Of a DNA stretch of 64,000 bases, positions 10,622 through 21,570 are shown one piece after another. Each line of letters begins with the position of its first letter. The stretch's first letter is position 1. The stretch is taken from assembly GCF_008692785.1 (NCBI RefSeq), contig NZ_VXJV01000006.1, positions 310,001 to 374,000 of the forward strand. The letters are read 5' to 3'. The notes under the pieces are model-generated. The model was not told the DNA's origin, did no database searches, and saw nothing but the letters and a program-made list of their open reading frames with translations. Source of the stretch: Salmonella enterica subsp. diarizonae (lineage in GTDB: Bacteria > Pseudomonadota > Gammaproteobacteria > Enterobacterales > Enterobacteriaceae). Position numbers and translations under genes: made by a program.

Positions 10622-11658
10622 AATGCTGCCGCGTTGTAATAATCATCAGTGTCCGGCGTCATCAGCGTCTGCTCCAGACGTTGCTGCTGCTCGTTATCGC
10701 CCGCCAGCACCCTGGTCTGCTGCGGATTCAGTCCCAGCTTGCGGAATAACTGCAGATCCTTGTCCTCTGCCGGATTTGGCGTAGTTAACAATTTGCAGCC
10801 ATAGAAAATCGAGTTCGCCCCGGCCATAAAACACATCGCTTGAGTCTGCTCGTTCATCTGTTCACGCCCTGCGGAAAGACGCACGTATGAGGTCGGCATC
10901 ATGATGCGCGCCACGGCGATAGTACGAATAAAATCAAACGCATCCACGTCATCGTTATCCGCAAGCGGCGTGCCTTTCACCTTCACGAGCATGTTGATTG
11001 GCACACTTTCCGGCGGCGTCGGCAGATTCGCGAGCTGCAACAACAGTCCGGCGCGATCGTTGACCGTTTCGCCCAGACCGACAATGCCGCCGGAGCACAC
11101 TTTAATCCCTGCTTCACGGACTTTTTCCAGCGTGTCGAGGCGCTCCTGATAGGTACGGGTGGTGATGATATTGCCGTAAAACTCCGGCGAGGTATCGAGG
11201 TTGTGGTTGTAGTAATCCAGCCCGGCGTTAGCCAGACGCTGCGCCTGGCTCTCGTTCAACATGCCGAGCGTCATACATGTTTCCAGCCCCATCGCTTTGA
11301 CGCCCTGTACAATCTGCTCCAGATAAGGCATATCGCGTTCATGCGGATTCTTCCAGGCCGCCCCCATACAGAAGCGGGTCGAACCAGCGTTTTTCGCTTT
11401 GCGGGCGGAGTCCAGTACCTGCTCGACCTCCATTAAACGCTCGGCTTCCAGTCCGGTTTTATAGCGCGAGCTCTGCGGGCAGTATTTACAATCCTCCGGG
11501 CAGGCGCCGGTTTTGATCGACAGCAACGTGCTGACCTGTACCTGCTGCGGATCGAAATGCTGGCGATGAATTTGCTGCGCTTCAAACAGCAATTCCAGCA
11601 GTGGTTTTTCAAATAATTCGGTTACTTGCGACAGTGTCCAGCGTGGGTGGCGAGCCAT
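10618..11658 (-). CDS. bioB: Biotin synthase BioB (radical SAM)
   Basis: BioB inserts sulfur into dethiobiotin to make biotin. It is 346 aa. The radical-SAM cluster ligands are Cys53, Cys57 and Cys60 in CPEDCKYC. The [18 protein letters not shown]-terminal segment is family-typical. It is the first gene of bioBFCD, divergent from bioA, with the BirA operator in the 86 bp between the two starts. Confidence 0.98.
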
Positions 11659-11701
11659 CGGGCTTCTCCAAAATATGTTGTTTGTTTTTGATATGGTGTA
11701 G

Positions 11702-11739
11702 ACTCGTAAACCTAAATCTTTTTAATTTGGTTTACAAGT
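11702..11739. promoter_or_regulatory. BirA (biotin repressor) operator between bioB and bioA
   Basis: Imperfect inverted arms ACTCGTAAACC (11702-11712) and GGTTTACAAGT (11729-11739) flank a 16-bp AT-rich spacer. They match the E. coli bio operator layout (TTGTAAACC...GGTTTACAA). The site sits between divergent bioB and bioA, so it should repress both when biotinoyl-AMP-BirA is abundant. Confidence 0.9.
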
Positions 11740-11744
11740 CGATT

Positions 11745-13034
11745 ATGACAACGGACGATCTTGCCTTCGATAAACGCCATATTTGGCATCCTTACACTTC
11801 CATGACCTCGCCGCTGCCGGTATATCTCGTTGAGCGGGCCGAAGGCTGCGAACTGATCCTCGCCTCGGGCGAACGCCTGATTGAGGGGATGTCCTCCTGG
11901 TGGGCGGCCATTCATGGTTACAACCACCCGCAATTGAACGCGGCGATGAAATCGCAAATTGACGCCATGTCGCATGTGATGTTCGGCGGCATAACCCACA
12001 AGCCTGCGGTGAATCTGTGCCGTAAACTGGTCGCGATAACGCCTGAGCCGCTGGAGTGTGTCTTTTTGGCCGACTCCGGTTCGGTGTCGGTGGAGGTGGC
12101 CATGAAGATGGCGCTGCAATACTGGCGGGCGCGGGGCGAATCGCGTCAGCGTTTCCTGACGTTCCGCAACGGTTATCATGGCGACACGTTCGGCGCGATG
12201 TCAGTGTGCGATCCGGATAACTCCATGCACAGCTTGTGGAAAGGCTATCTGCCAGAAAATCTGTTCGCGCCGGCGCCGCAAAGCCGGATGGATGGCGAAT
12301 GGGATGAAAGCGACATTGCGCCATTTGCCCGCCTGATGGCCGCGCATCGCCATGAAATAGCTGCCGTGATTCTGGAACCCATCGTCCAGGGCGCGGGCGG
12401 GATGCGCATATATCATCCACAATGGCTCAGGCGTATCCGTAACATGTGCGATCGCGAAGGCATTCTGCTGATTGCCGATGAAATAGCCACCGGGTTTGGC
12501 CGTACCGGCAAACTGTTTGCCTGCGAGCACGCCGGGATCTCGCCGGATATTCTGTGTCTCGGCAAAGCGTTAACCGGCGGCACCATGACCCTCTCGGCAA
12601 CGCTCACCACACGCCAGGTTGCAGAGACTATTAGCAACGGCGAGGCGGGGTGTTTTATGCATGGCCCGACGTTTATGGGGAATCCGCTGGCCTGCGCCGC
12701 CGCCTGCGCCAGCCTGACGCTGCTGGAAAGCGGCGAATGGCGCCAACAGGTGGCGTCCATCGAGTCTCAGTTACGCGCTGAGTTAGCCCCCGCACAACGT
12801 TCGCCCTGGGTGGCGGATGTGCGGGTGTTGGGCGCGATTGGGGTGGTTGAAACCACACATCCGGTCAATATGGCGGCGCTTCAGCGCTTCTTCGTCGGGC
12901 AAGGCGTCTGGATCAGGCCGTTCGGCAAACTAATCTATCTGATGCCGCCCTACATTATTCGTCCAGAGCAGTTGCGCCGTCTGACCCAGGCGGTTAATGA
13001 CGCGGTACACAATGAAACATTTTTTAGCCATTAA
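11745..13034 (+). CDS. bioA: Adenosylmethionine-8-amino-7-oxononanoate aminotransferase BioA
   Basis: A class III PLP aminotransferase that converts 8-amino-7-oxononanoate to 7,8-diaminopelargonate, using SAM as amino donor. It is 429 aa from [20 protein letters not shown]. Family marks are [43 protein letters not shown] (cofactor aspartate) and [10 protein letters not shown] (Schiff-base lysine). The frame is open from 11601, but the higher starts lie inside bioB and the operator; 11745 is the family start. It is transcribed alone, opposite bioBFCD. Confidence 0.97.
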   Translation: MTTDDLAFDKRHIWHPYTSMTSPLPVYLVERAEGCELILASGERLIEGMSSWWAAIHGYNHPQLNAAMKSQIDAMSHVMFGGITHKPAVNLCRKLVAITPEPLECVFLADSGSVSVEVAMKMALQYWRARGESRQRFLTFRNGYHGDTFGAMSVCDPDNSMHSLWKGYLPENLFAPAPQSRMDGEWDESDIAPFARLMAAHRHEIAAVILEPIVQGAGGMRIYHPQWLRRIRNMCDREGILLIADEIATGFGRTGKLFACEHAGISPDILCLGKALTGGTMTLSATLTTRQVAETISNGEAGCFMHGPTFMGNPLACAAACASLTLLESGEWRQQVASIESQLRAELAPAQRSPWVADVRVLGAIGVVETTHPVNMAALQRFFVGQGVWIRPFGKLIYLMPPYIIRPEQLRRLTQAVNDAVHNETFFSH

Positions 13035-13091
13035 TCAGCGGTAAGCGGCGCGGCTTCTGGCTACACTTCTGGTGAGTCAAAAGGAGAGCGC

Positions 13092-13568
13092 ATGAAACTT
13101 ATCAGCAACGATCTGCGCGATGGGGATAAACTTCCTCATCGTCACGTTTTTAACGGTATGGGCTATGATGGCGATAATATTTCGCCACATCTGGCCTGGG
13201 ACGAAGTACCGATGGGCACCAAAAGTTTTGTCGTGACCTGTTACGATCCTGACGCGCCAACCGGCTCCGGCTGGTGGCACTGGGTGGTGGTTAACCTCCC
13301 GGCGGATACACGCGTACTGACCCAGGGGTTCGGCTCAGGTCTGGTGGCCGTACCAGACGGCGTCATTCAGACGCGTACCGATTTCGGTAAAGCGGGTTAC
13401 GGCGGCGCGGCGCCGCCTAAAGGGGAAACGCATCGCTATATCTTTACGGTTCACGCGCTGGACGTCGAACGTCTTGACGTTGATGAAGACGCCAGCGGCG
13501 CAATGGTTGGCTTTAACGTGCATTTCCATTCGCTCGCCAGCGCCTCGATAACGGCGATGTTCAGTTAA
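13092..13568 (+). CDS. ybhB: YbhB, PEBP/RKIP-family protein
   Basis: A 158-aa phosphatidylethanolamine-binding-protein homologue, cytoplasmic since no signal peptide is visible. The PEBP signature YDPDAPTGSGWWHWVV spans residues 51-66, with the second family segment KGETHRYIFTVHAL further on. A GGAGAG ribosome site sits 5 nt before the start. The E. coli orthologue's physiological role is not established. It lies 57 bp after bioA on the same strand, as in E. coli, but here the hut block follows it. Confidence 0.93.
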   Translation: MKLISNDLRDGDKLPHRHVFNGMGYDGDNISPHLAWDEVPMGTKSFVVTCYDPDAPTGSGWWHWVVVNLPADTRVLTQGFGSGLVAVPDGVIQTRTDFGKAGYGGAAPPKGETHRYIFTVHALDVERLDVDEDASGAMVGFNVHFHSLASASITAMFS

Positions 13569-13573
13569 ACGCT

Positions 13574-13645
13574 GTGCCGGATGGCGGCGTAAACGTCTTA
13601 CCCTGCCAACGGGTTGGGTAGGTCGAGTAACCGCCTCGCCATGCG
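13574..13645. repeat. REP/BIME-like element between ybhB and hutH
   Basis: Contains GCCGGATGGCGGCGTAAACG and a following CCTGCCAACGGGTTGGGTAGG arm, the usual palindromic-unit vocabulary of enterobacterial REP elements. It sits in the usual place, between two convergent genes. Confidence 0.65.
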
Positions 13646-13652
13646 GCAGCAT

Positions 13653-15173
13653 TCACATAAAGTCCGGCACCAGACGCTGTAACGCGCCTTGCGCCAGCAG
13701 CGTCGTCGCACACTCAATATCGGGCGCGAAAAAACGATCCTGCGTATAGTGCGCCACCTGTTCGCGCAGTATCTGCCGCGCCTGTTCCAGTAACGGGCTG
13801 GAGGTTAACCCTTCCCGTAAATCTATCCCCTGACAGGCAGCCAGCCACTCCACGGCAATGACGCCGCGGGTATTCGCCGCCATTTCCCAGAGTCGCCGCC
13901 CTGCCGACGGGGCCATTGAGACATGATCTTCCTGATTCGCCGAGGTCGGCAGGCTATCCACGCTGTGCGGGTGCGCCAGCGCTTTATTCTCGCTGGCGAG
14001 CGCCGCGGCGGTGACCTGGGCAATCATAAAACCGGAATTAACGCCGCCATTTTTCACCAGAAACGGCGGTAGCTGCGACATATGTTTATCCATCATCAGC
14101 GCGATGCGCCGCTCCGACAGCGCGCCGATTTCCGCTATCGCCAGCGCCAGATTATCCGCCGCCATAGCGACCGGTTCAGCATGGAAATTACCGCCGGAGA
14201 TCACCTCCCCCGCATCGGCAAAGACCAGAGGATTATCGGACACCGCGTTGGCCTCAGCTAATAGCACCTCTTTCGTCTGGCGTAACTGGGTCAGACAAGC
14301 GCCCATCACCTGCGGCTGGCAACGAAGGGAATACGGGTCCTGAACTTTATTGCAATGGTGATGTGATTCAGCAATGGCGCTGGTATCGGTCAACAGATGC
14401 CGGAACAACCGCGCGGCGTCAATTTGCCCCTGCTGTCCGCGCGCGGCATGAATACGCGCATCAAAAGGACGGCGCGATCCCAGTACGGCTTCGGTGGTCA
14501 GCGCGCCGCAGACGACGGCGGAGGCAAATAACTCCTGCGCCTCAAATAAGCCGCGCAGCGCGAAGGCCGTTGACGCCTGGGTGCCGTTAAGCAACGCCAG
14601 CCCCTCTTTGGCCGCCAGCGCGACAGGCTCCAGTCCGGCCTTTTTTAGCGCCATCTGCGCCGGAAGCCATTCGCCCTGCCAGCGCGCTTTTCCTTCGCCA
14701 AGCAGCGTCAGCGACAGATGCGCCAGCGGCGCTAAGTCGCCCGACGCGCCGACCGACCCTTTTGCCGGAATCAGCGGATACACTCCGGCATTCACCAGAG
14801 CGATGAGCGCTTCTATCACGCTCAACCGAATCCCGGAAAACCCGCGTGCCAGACTATTGATTTTCAATACCATGATCAGACGTACCATCGCGTCATCCAG
14901 TGGGTCGCCTACGCCCGCTGCGTGAGACAACACCAGCGATCGCTGTAGATTTTGCAAGTCTTCATCGGCGATGCGCGTCTGCGCCAGCAGGCCGAAACCG
15001 GTGTTGATGCCGTAGGCGGTACGCCCTTCGGCAACGATACCATTGACGCACGCGACGCTGGCATTAATGCCGTCAATGGCGCTGGCGTCCAGGCGAAGCT
15101 GTACCGGATGACGCCAGACGTCGTACAGTTGAGAGAGGCTTAACTGCCCCGGAGTGAGTGTCATGGTATTCAT
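13653..15173 (-). CDS. hutH: Histidine ammonia-lyase HutH
   Basis: The first enzyme of histidine degradation, converting L-histidine to trans-urocanate and ammonia. The electrophilic MIO cofactor forms from Ala143-Ser144-Gly145 in [15 protein letters not shown], and Tyr53 ([10 protein letters not shown]) is the conserved active-site tyrosine. It is 506 aa when started at [12 protein letters not shown]. The frame extends to 15347, but that part lies inside hutU. There is a single base between the hutU stop and this start, so the two are co-translated. Confidence 0.97.
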   Translation of the reverse strand: MNTMTLTPGQLSLSQLYDVWRHPVQLRLDASAIDGINASVACVNGIVAEGRTAYGINTGFGLLAQTRIADEDLQNLQRSLVLSHAAGVGDPLDDAMVRLIMVLKINSLARGFSGIRLSVIEALIALVNAGVYPLIPAKGSVGASGDLAPLAHLSLTLLGEGKARWQGEWLPAQMALKKAGLEPVALAAKEGLALLNGTQASTAFALRGLFEAQELFASAVVCGALTTEAVLGSRRPFDARIHAARGQQGQIDAARLFRHLLTDTSAIAESHHHCNKVQDPYSLRCQPQVMGACLTQLRQTKEVLLAEANAVSDNPLVFADAGEVISGGNFHAEPVAMAADNLALAIAEIGALSERRIALMMDKHMSQLPPFLVKNGGVNSGFMIAQVTAAALASENKALAHPHSVDSLPTSANQEDHVSMAPSAGRRLWEMAANTRGVIAVEWLAACQGIDLREGLTSSPLLEQARQILREQVAHYTQDRFFAPDIECATTLLAQGALQRLVPDFM

Positions 15174-15174
15174 A

Positions 15175-16860
15175 TCAGCCTTTCCCCTGCGTCGCCGCAA
15201 CCATGGGTAGATGTAAACCTTGCTCAACAGCGCATTCCACCGCGAGATCATACCCGGCATCGGCATGGCGCATGACGCCCGTCGCCGGATCGTTGTGTAA
15301 CACGCGGCGAATACGCGCAGCGGCCTCGTCAGTGCCATCACAGACAATCACCATACCGGCGTGTTGCGAAAAACCCATCCCCACCCCACCGCCATGATGG
15401 AGCGATACCCATGTCGCCCCGCTGGCGGTATTGAGCAACGCATTTAACAACGGCCAGTCGGAAACCGCGTCGGAACCGTCGCGCATCGCTTCGGTTTCAC
15501 GGTTAGGGCTGGCGACAGAACCGGAATCCAGATGATCGCGGCCAATCACAATGGGCGCGGATACCTCGCCGCAGCGCACCATTTCGTTGAATGCCAGCCC
15601 CAGTTTTTGCCGCCACTCCAGGCCTACCCAGCAGATACGCGCCGGTAGTCCCTGAAAATGAATGCGCTCGCGCGCCATATCCAGCCAGTGATGCAGATGT
15701 TTATCCTCAGCCACTATCTCTTTGACTTTGGCATCGGTTTTATAGATATCCTGCGGATCGCCGGACAACGCCACCCAGCGAAACGGCCCGATTCCTCGAC
15801 AAAAAAGCGGACGAATATAGGCTGGCACAAATCCCGGAAAATCAAAGGCGTTTTCCACCCCCATCTCTTTCGCCATCTGGCGAATATTGTTGCCATAGTC
15901 AAAGGTCGGCACGCCCATTTTACTGAATGCCAGCATCGCCCGAACGTGCGCCGCCATTGAACGTTTCGCCGCCTGCATCGTCCCCTGGGGATCGGATTGC
16001 GCGTTTTCCTGATACTCCTCCCAGCGCCAGCCGGAAGGCAAATAGCCATGTAGCGGATCGTGGGCGCTGGTCTGATCGGTCACCAGGTCCGGGCGCACGC
16101 CACGATTAACCAGCTCCGGCAGGATATCCGCCGCGTTCGCGCACAGGGCCACGGACACGGCTTTCCCCTCGCGGGTGTAGTGCGTAATGCGGGCCAGAGC
16201 GTCATCCAGCGTGGCGGCCTGCTCATCCACGTAGCGAGTACGCAGACGAAAATCGATACGGCTTTGCTGGCATTCAATCGTCAGCGAACACGCTCCGGCC
16301 AGCGTCGCAGCTAGCGGTTGCGCGCCGCCCATGCCGCCCAGTCCGGCAGTAAGCACCCAACGTCCCGCCAGCGTGCCGTTATAGTGCTGACGCCCCGCCT
16401 CGACAAAGGTTTCATATGTTCCCTGCACGATTCCCTGGCTGCCGATATAGATCCAGCTTCCGGCCGTCATCTGACCGTACATCGCCAGCCCTTTCGCATC
16501 CAGTTCGTTAAAGTGTTCCCATGTCGCCCAGTGGGGGACAAGGTTGGAGTTGGCGATTAATACCCGCGGCGCGTTGTCGTGCGTTTTAAATACGCCGACC
16601 GGTTTGCCAGACTGAATAAGCAACGTTTCGTCCGCCTCCAGCCGGGTTAGCGAATCAACAATAGCGTCATAGCATTCCCAGTTGCGCGCGGCGCGACCAA
16701 TTCCGCCGTAGACCACCAGCTCATGCGGATTTTCCGCCACATCAGGATCAAGATTATTCATTAACATCCGCAGCGGGGCTTCAGTTAGCCAGCTTTTCGC
16801 CGTTAATACCGTGCCTCTGGGAGCGCGGATAGTCTGCTGACGACACTTACTTTCAGGCAT
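15175..16860 (-). CDS. hutU: Urocanate hydratase HutU
   Basis: The second step of histidine degradation: urocanate to 4-imidazolone-5-propionate, using tightly bound NAD+ as an electrophile. It is 561 aa. The glycine-rich [17 protein letters not shown] segment belongs to the NAD-binding domain, and the [17 protein letters not shown] segment contains the conserved active-site cysteine. It is the first gene of the hutUH unit and is preceded by a HutC-type operator about 100 bp upstream. Confidence 0.97.
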   Translation of the reverse strand: MPESKCRQQTIRAPRGTVLTAKSWLTEAPLRMLMNNLDPDVAENPHELVVYGGIGRAARNWECYDAIVDSLTRLEADETLLIQSGKPVGVFKTHDNAPRVLIANSNLVPHWATWEHFNELDAKGLAMYGQMTAGSWIYIGSQGIVQGTYETFVEAGRQHYNGTLAGRWVLTAGLGGMGGAQPLAATLAGACSLTIECQQSRIDFRLRTRYVDEQAATLDDALARITHYTREGKAVSVALCANAADILPELVNRGVRPDLVTDQTSAHDPLHGYLPSGWRWEEYQENAQSDPQGTMQAAKRSMAAHVRAMLAFSKMGVPTFDYGNNIRQMAKEMGVENAFDFPGFVPAYIRPLFCRGIGPFRWVALSGDPQDIYKTDAKVKEIVAEDKHLHHWLDMARERIHFQGLPARICWVGLEWRQKLGLAFNEMVRCGEVSAPIVIGRDHLDSGSVASPNRETEAMRDGSDAVSDWPLLNALLNTASGATWVSLHHGGGVGMGFSQHAGMVIVCDGTDEAAARIRRVLHNDPATGVMRHADAGYDLAVECAVEQGLHLPMVAATQGKG

Positions 16861-16960
16861 AGCAATGACTCCTCATTATTATCGGTCTGCCATCGCCGAA
16901 TAACGCTAAAACGTCACTATCAGGCACTGCCGCAGACCCACAGATAAGAACCAGACATAT

Positions 16961-16976
16961 ACTTGTCTATACAAGT
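16961..16976. promoter_or_regulatory. HutC-type operator upstream of hutUH
   Basis: The 16-bp dyad ACTTGTCTATACAAGT (6-bp perfect arms) lies 101-116 bp upstream of hutU, in the hutU-hutC gap. The core TGTCTATACAA recurs, in the opposite orientation, in front of hutI. GntR/HutC-family repressors bind such TTGTATA-containing dyads; urocanate is the usual inducer. Confidence 0.8.
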
Positions 16977-17056
16977 AAGAACAAGAATAAAATTAACAAA
17001 AATAATACAATTTCGTTATATTGTGTCAGCAATCACGTTTTCCGGCAGCGGCCCGC

Positions 17057-17782
17057 TCAGGAGATAAATCGTCCCTGTAACCGGTAGCGCGCCCCGGGGA
17101 AAAGTAAGCGGGCGTGAGAGACAATCTGCGACGCGGACCAGGTCGTACGACGAATGAGCAGGCAGGGCTCATGCTCTTTGATAGTTAACCACGCGCACTC
17201 TTGCGCCGTGGCGCGCACCGCCTCCACAATATGTTCCCCTTCCGTTAGCGGCGCGATCCGCGACAAATAAGCGTGTGGAGTGGTCTGACGGTAATCCTGC
17301 GTCAGGTAATCCACGGCAATATCCGCATTCACGCAGCGATCTTCAATTTGTACCGGCAGATCGTTTTCATAATGCACCATGATGGAATGGAAAATGACAT
17401 CGCTCTCATTGACGTTGAGAGCGCTGGCCTGTACGACGTTTGCCCGCACGCGCTCCAGCGTCAGTACCTCACAACGATGCTGATGATGACGGGCGGCAAT
17501 CTCCTCGGCGATACTGCGGACTTCAAACAGCGCGGACTGGCCTTTTGGTTCGGCGACAAACGTCCCCACGCCCTGTAAACGCACCAGCCACCCTTCATCC
17601 GTCAGCTCGCGTAGCGCCCGGTTGATGGTCATTCGGCTAAAGCCATACTGGGCGACCAGCTCGGCTTCAGACGGAATGCGATCGTGCGGTTGCCAGACGC
17701 CGCCGGCAATTTTTTTACAGATGTCCTGTTTCACCATTTCGTAAAAAGGGGCAGGTGCAGAACGGGATCGGGATGAATACAT
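17057..17782 (-). CDS. hutC: Histidine utilization repressor HutC (GntR family)
   Basis: A 241-aa transcriptional repressor with an N-terminal GntR winged helix (about residues 12-78, including RIPSEAELVAQYGFSRMTIN) and a C-terminal UTRA ligand-binding domain (about 95-235). HutC proteins repress hut genes and are released by urocanate. It is the last gene of hutIGC, 45 bp after hutG, so it is probably autoregulated through the operator at hutI. Confidence 0.95.
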   Translation of the reverse strand: MYSSRSRSAPAPFYEMVKQDICKKIAGGVWQPHDRIPSEAELVAQYGFSRMTINRALRELTDEGWLVRLQGVGTFVAEPKGQSALFEVRSIAEEIAARHHQHRCEVLTLERVRANVVQASALNVNESDVIFHSIMVHYENDLPVQIEDRCVNADIAVDYLTQDYRQTTPHAYLSRIAPLTEGEHIVEAVRATAQECAWLTIKEHEPCLLIRRTTWSASQIVSHARLLFPGARYRLQGRFIS

Positions 17783-17827
17783 GCGTGAAGCCTTCCTTAT
17801 GCAGATAGTATTTTCCGGGATGACAGA

Positions 17828-18769
17828 TTAACGCCACCAGTGCGCAATTTGCCAGCCAAGCCGCGCCGCCACGCGCGCCGCTGCGCCATCTTCATCAAAG
17901 TGTGGATTAAATTCAACCAGATCCGCCGCCTGTAATTTTCCGCTGCGGCAAACCGGCTCAATTAAACGCAGAACCTGTATCAGCGGCACGCCCGGAGCGG
18001 CGGGAGCGGAGACGGCCGGCATTTCCCAGACAGGCAATACGTCGAGATCGATAGTCAGATAAATTTTATCCACCTTGTCGATAAACTGCGTCATCTGCGC
18101 CAGAGCGTCATGGCAGTCCAGATCCTCCACCACGGTAACATTCCGCCGCGTCGCTTCCCGCCATAACGCCCGCGTATTCGCCGCACGGCTCACGCCGAAA
18201 CAGGCATAATGAAACGCGCGGCGCTGCGCGTCGCATAGCTGCGCCAGTTGACGAAACGGCGTACCGGACGTCGCCCGATCGGCCTGACGGAGATCCAGAT
18301 GCGCATCAAGATTAATGATCCCTACGCTCTCCTGCGCAAACGCGTCCAGCACACCCGCGCCGTGTCCAAACGCGGTTTCATGACCGCCGCCCAGCACCAG
18401 CGTGTGCATCCCGGCCCGCAGACAACGGCTTACCGCATCGCGCAAAGCCTGCTGCGCGCCTTCCAGATCGGGCGTCGGCGCAACCCAATTGCCTAAATCC
18501 ACCAGCCGCTCATGACCATCATGGCAGGCCATATTCGCCAGCGCTTTACGCAACGCGTCCGGGGCGCCTGCCGCGCCGGGACGGCCTGCATTGCGTTTTA
18601 CCCCTTCATCGCAGGCAAATCCCATTAACGCGATCTGTTGCGGCCAGTTTTCGGGCACAAAAGCCTCGCTGCGCGTTACGGTCTGAAACAGACGCCGTGC
18701 ATCCGGCGCTTCTGTGCTGTCATCGCGCCCCTGCCAAAGCGCCAGGGAAGCCGGATACCATTGCATCAT
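17828..18769 (-). CDS. hutG: Formimidoylglutamase HutG (ureohydrolase)
   Basis: Hydrolyses N-formimino-L-glutamate to glutamate and formamide, the last step of the pathway. It is 313 aa with the arginase/agmatinase fold. The Mn-binding residues are His130 ([10 protein letters not shown]), Asp155, His157 and Asp159 (NLDAHLDLR), and Asp241/Asp243 (TIDLDVL). Its start overlaps the hutI stop by 4 bp. It differs at scattered positions from Typhimurium HutG as I remember it, with length conserved. Confidence 0.96.
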   Translation of the reverse strand: MMQWYPASLALWQGRDDSTEAPDARRLFQTVTRSEAFVPENWPQQIALMGFACDEGVKRNAGRPGAAGAPDALRKALANMACHDGHERLVDLGNWVAPTPDLEGAQQALRDAVSRCLRAGMHTLVLGGGHETAFGHGAGVLDAFAQESVGIINLDAHLDLRQADRATSGTPFRQLAQLCDAQRRAFHYACFGVSRAANTRALWREATRRNVTVVEDLDCHDALAQMTQFIDKVDKIYLTIDLDVLPVWEMPAVSAPAAPGVPLIQVLRLIEPVCRSGKLQAADLVEFNPHFDEDGAAARVAARLGWQIAHWWR

Positions 18770-19989
18770 GTGATTTGCCCCCGGTATACCCGCTGATATA
18801 AAGGATTACGTCCCGGCTCATACACTATCTCTACCGGTTGTTCAGCATCCCATACGACAAAATCCGCCCGGTAGCCGGCCCTGATCTGCCCATGCGTCGC
18901 CTGTCTTCCTAGCGCGCGTGCGGCATGGCGTGTAACGCCCCCCCATGCCTCTTCCGGTGTCAGACCAAACTGTACGCAGGCCATGTTCATCGCCAGATGC
19001 AAACTGCAAAACGGGCTGGTGCCGGGATTGAAATCGCTGGCGACGGCGACAGGCACCTGATAGCGGCGTAGCAGTTCCACTGGCGGACGCTGCGTCTCGC
19101 GCAGAAAATAAAACGCGCCGGGCAATAGCACGCCGACAGTACCGCCGTCACGCATCGCCGCGACGCCCGCTTCATCAAGATATTCGATATGATCCGCCGA
19201 TAAGCCCTGATAACGACTCACTAACTGCGCGCCGCCCAATAGCGAAAGCTGCTCAACATGGCCTTTAACGGGAATACCTAACGCCTGCGCCGTCTGCAAT
19301 ACGCGCTCACTCTGCGCCACATTAAAGCCGACGCTCTCGCAAAAGAGGTCTACCGCATCAAATAGCCCTTTTTTCCATAGCTGCGGAATCATCGTCTCGC
19401 AGACCAGAGCGATGTAGCCGTCCGGATCGTCACGATACTCCGCTGGCGTGGCATGAGCGGCAAGCAGCGTGGGGCTAATGTCGATAGCGTTTTCGGCGGC
19501 AAGCTTTGCAGCGACGCGCAACAGCTTTTCTTCTGTCGCCAGTTCCAGACCGTAGCCGGATTTAATCTCCAGCAGCGTGACGCCTTCGTTGGCAAGACGC
19601 ATCATGCGTTCGCGCGCCAGCCAATAGAGCGTCTCCTCCGCACAGGCGCGGGTCGCTGATACCGTCGCGTTAATGCCGCCGCCCTGAGCGCTAATATGCT
19701 GGTATGACGCGCCGTTAAGCCGCTGCTCCCACTCTCCGGCGCGGTTGCCGGCAAACACCAGATGCGTGTGGCAATCGATAAGTCCCGGCGTTACCAGTCG
19801 TCCCTGCATATCATGAATATTGTCCCCGCTGACGGGAAGCTGCGTCTCTGGCACGATATCGCAAATATGCCCTCCGCGCACAATCAGCGCCTGGTTATCC
19901 ACCAGCCCATACGGGGCTTGCCGCTGCGGGTCCATTGTCGCCAGCCTGATGTTTCGCCAGACAGTATCGCCCGGTAAAAGTTGCCGCAT
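18766..19989 (-). CDS. hutI: Imidazolonepropionase HutI
   Basis: An amidohydrolase opening the ring of 4-imidazolone-5-propionate to give formiminoglutamate. It is 407 aa from [13 protein letters not shown]. The metal-binding HTH motif is His74/His76 in [18 protein letters not shown] (histidine) and [10 protein letters not shown] (aspartate) supply further ligands. The frame is open to 20028, but that extension covers a HutC dyad at 20017-20027, so I prefer the internal start at 19989, which is also the family start. It is the first gene of hutIGC. Confidence 0.93.
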   Translation of the reverse strand: MRQLLPGDTVWRNIRLATMDPQRQAPYGLVDNQALIVRGGHICDIVPETQLPVSGDNIHDMQGRLVTPGLIDCHTHLVFAGNRAGEWEQRLNGASYQHISAQGGGINATVSATRACAEETLYWLARERMMRLANEGVTLLEIKSGYGLELATEEKLLRVAAKLAAENAIDISPTLLAAHATPAEYRDDPDGYIALVCETMIPQLWKKGLFDAVDLFCESVGFNVAQSERVLQTAQALGIPVKGHVEQLSLLGGAQLVSRYQGLSADHIEYLDEAGVAAMRDGGTVGVLLPGAFYFLRETQRPPVELLRRYQVPVAVASDFNPGTSPFCSLHLAMNMACVQFGLTPEEAWGGVTRHAARALGRQATHGQIRAGYRADFVVWDAEQPVEIVYEPGRNPLYQRVYRGQIT

Positions 19990-20014
19990 TCCTGTCGCTC
20001 TCTTGCCTGTCATG

Positions 20015-20028
20015 AGTTGTATAGACAT
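20015..20028. promoter_or_regulatory. Second HutC-type operator, just upstream of hutI
   Basis: The core TTGTATAGACA (20017-20027) is the exact complement of the TGTCTATACAA core of the hutU operator. It lies 28-38 bp upstream of the chosen hutI start, a good position for repressing hutIGC. Sharing of the core between the two operons is seen directly; binding is inferred. Confidence 0.7.
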
Positions 20029-20226
20029 TTATTTTCTTTCTGCTCCAGATTGTCAACTCAAAGTGCGAAAGTTGTTACTTAATTGTGACAAAACCATCTG
20101 ATGCTAAAGGTGTTTCCAGCCTGAAAAGGAACTTTTTACCTTTTCGCCTTCCCGTTTCGTTCAACTTAGTATAAAAAAGCAGGCTTCAATGGATGTCATT
20201 TAACTTTTTCAAGCCCGGAGCAACCT

Positions 20227-21510
20227 GTGAATACATTATCGGTTTCCCGTCTGGCGCTGGCAGTGGCTTTTGGCGTGACGCTGAGCGCCTGTAGCTCTAC
20301 GCCACCCGATCAGATCCCTTCCGATCAAACCGCGCCTGGCACCGCCTCGCGCCCGATTCTGTCGGCAAAGGAAGCGAAAAACTTCGTTGCGGCGCACTAT
20401 TTTGCCTCCCTGACGCCGAATACCGCCCCGTGGTCGCCGTCGCCGATTACCCTACCCGCGCAGCCTGACTTTGTCGTGGGTCCGGCAGGTACGCCTGGCG
20501 TTACGCACACCTCGATTCAGGCCGCCGTCGATGCGGCAATGGTTAAACGCACGAACAAACGCCAGTACATCGCTATTATGCCGGGCGACTATCAGGGGAC
20601 CGTGTATGTTCCCGCCGCGCCGGGAAGTCTGACCCTGTACGGGACCGGTGAAAAACCGATCGATGTGAAAATTGGTATGGCGATTGATGGTGAAATGAGT
20701 GCCGCTGACTGGCGCCGCGCGGTGAATCCCGGCGGGAAATATATGCCAGGTAAACCCGCCTGGTATATGTTCGATAACTGCCAAAGCAAACACGCTACGA
20801 CGATCGGTGTGATGTGTTCTGCCGCGTTCTGGTCGCAGAATAACGGTCTGCAGCTACAGAATCTGACCATCGAAAACACATTGGGCGACAGCGTCGATGC
20901 TGGAAACCATCCGGCGGTGGCGCTGCGTACCGATGGCGATAAGGTCCAGATTAACAAGGTAAATATCCTTGGCCGCCAGAACACCTTCTTTGTGACCAAC
21001 AGCGGCGTGCAGAACCGTCTGCAAACCGATCGCCAGCCGCGTACGCTGGTGACGAATAGCTATATTGAAGGTGATGTGGATATGGTTTCCGGACGCGGCG
21101 CCGTGGTGTTCGATAACACCAACTTCCAGGTCGTCAACTCACGCACACAGCAGGAAGCCTACGTCTTCGCCCCGGCGACGCTGTCCAATATTTACTATGG
21201 CTTCCTGGCGATCAACAGCCGCTTTAACGCATCCGGCGATGGCGTTGCGCAGCTTGGCCGCTCGCTGGATGTCGACGCCAACACCAACGGTCAGGTGGTG
21301 ATCCGCGACAGCGTGATTAACGAGGGCTTCAACGTCGCCAAACCGTGGGCCGACGCGGTCATCTCGAAACGTCCGTTTGCCGGAAATACGGGAACCGTGG
21401 ATGACAAAGGCGAGGTGCAGCGTAATCTGAACGACACTAACTACAACCGCATGTGGGAATACAACAACCGCGGTGTAGGCAGTAACGTGGTGGCGGAACC
21501 TAAGCAGTAA
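20227..21510 (+). CDS. ybhC: YbhC, outer-membrane lipoprotein of the pectinesterase family
   Basis: A 427-aa protein with an N-terminal lipoprotein signal ending in the lipobox LSAC, acylated Cys at residue 22. The body is a right-handed beta-helix of the pectin methylesterase family (segments such as QLQNLTIENTLGDS and VDMVSGRGAVVFDN). In E. coli the homologue is an abundant outer-membrane lipoprotein that appears to lack normal pectinesterase activity. The start codon is GTG at 20227, after a GGAG ribosome site. It faces the ybhJ remnant, as in E. coli. Confidence 0.94.
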   Translation: MNTLSVSRLALAVAFGVTLSACSSTPPDQIPSDQTAPGTASRPILSAKEAKNFVAAHYFASLTPNTAPWSPSPITLPAQPDFVVGPAGTPGVTHTSIQAAVDAAMVKRTNKRQYIAIMPGDYQGTVYVPAAPGSLTLYGTGEKPIDVKIGMAIDGEMSAADWRRAVNPGGKYMPGKPAWYMFDNCQSKHATTIGVMCSAAFWSQNNGLQLQNLTIENTLGDSVDAGNHPAVALRTDGDKVQINKVNILGRQNTFFVTNSGVQNRLQTDRQPRTLVTNSYIEGDVDMVSGRGAVVFDNTNFQVVNSRTQQEAYVFAPATLSNIYYGFLAINSRFNASGDGVAQLGRSLDVDANTNGQVVIRDSVINEGFNVAKPWADAVISKRPFAGNTGTVDDKGEVQRNLNDTNYNRMWEYNNRGVGSNVVAEPKQ

Positions 21511-21536
21511 TCGCAGTTCCGGTTCAGGCTTATAAA

Positions 21537-21570
21537 CGGGCCGCCGCATCAGATGCGGCGGCCCGTGGTT
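21537..21570 (+). terminator. Strong terminator behind ybhC
   Basis: A 12-bp perfect GC-rich stem (CGGGCCGCCGCA / TGCGGCGGCCCG) with a 5-nt loop, followed by TGGTTTT on the plus strand. It can also fold on the minus strand behind the ybhJ remnant. Confidence 0.85.

Noticed and set aside
11743-12860. Several overlapping minus-strand frames under bioA
   Set aside because: All are antisense to bioA, rich in Arg, Pro and Ser, and mutually overlapping, as expected for shadows of a GC-rich gene.
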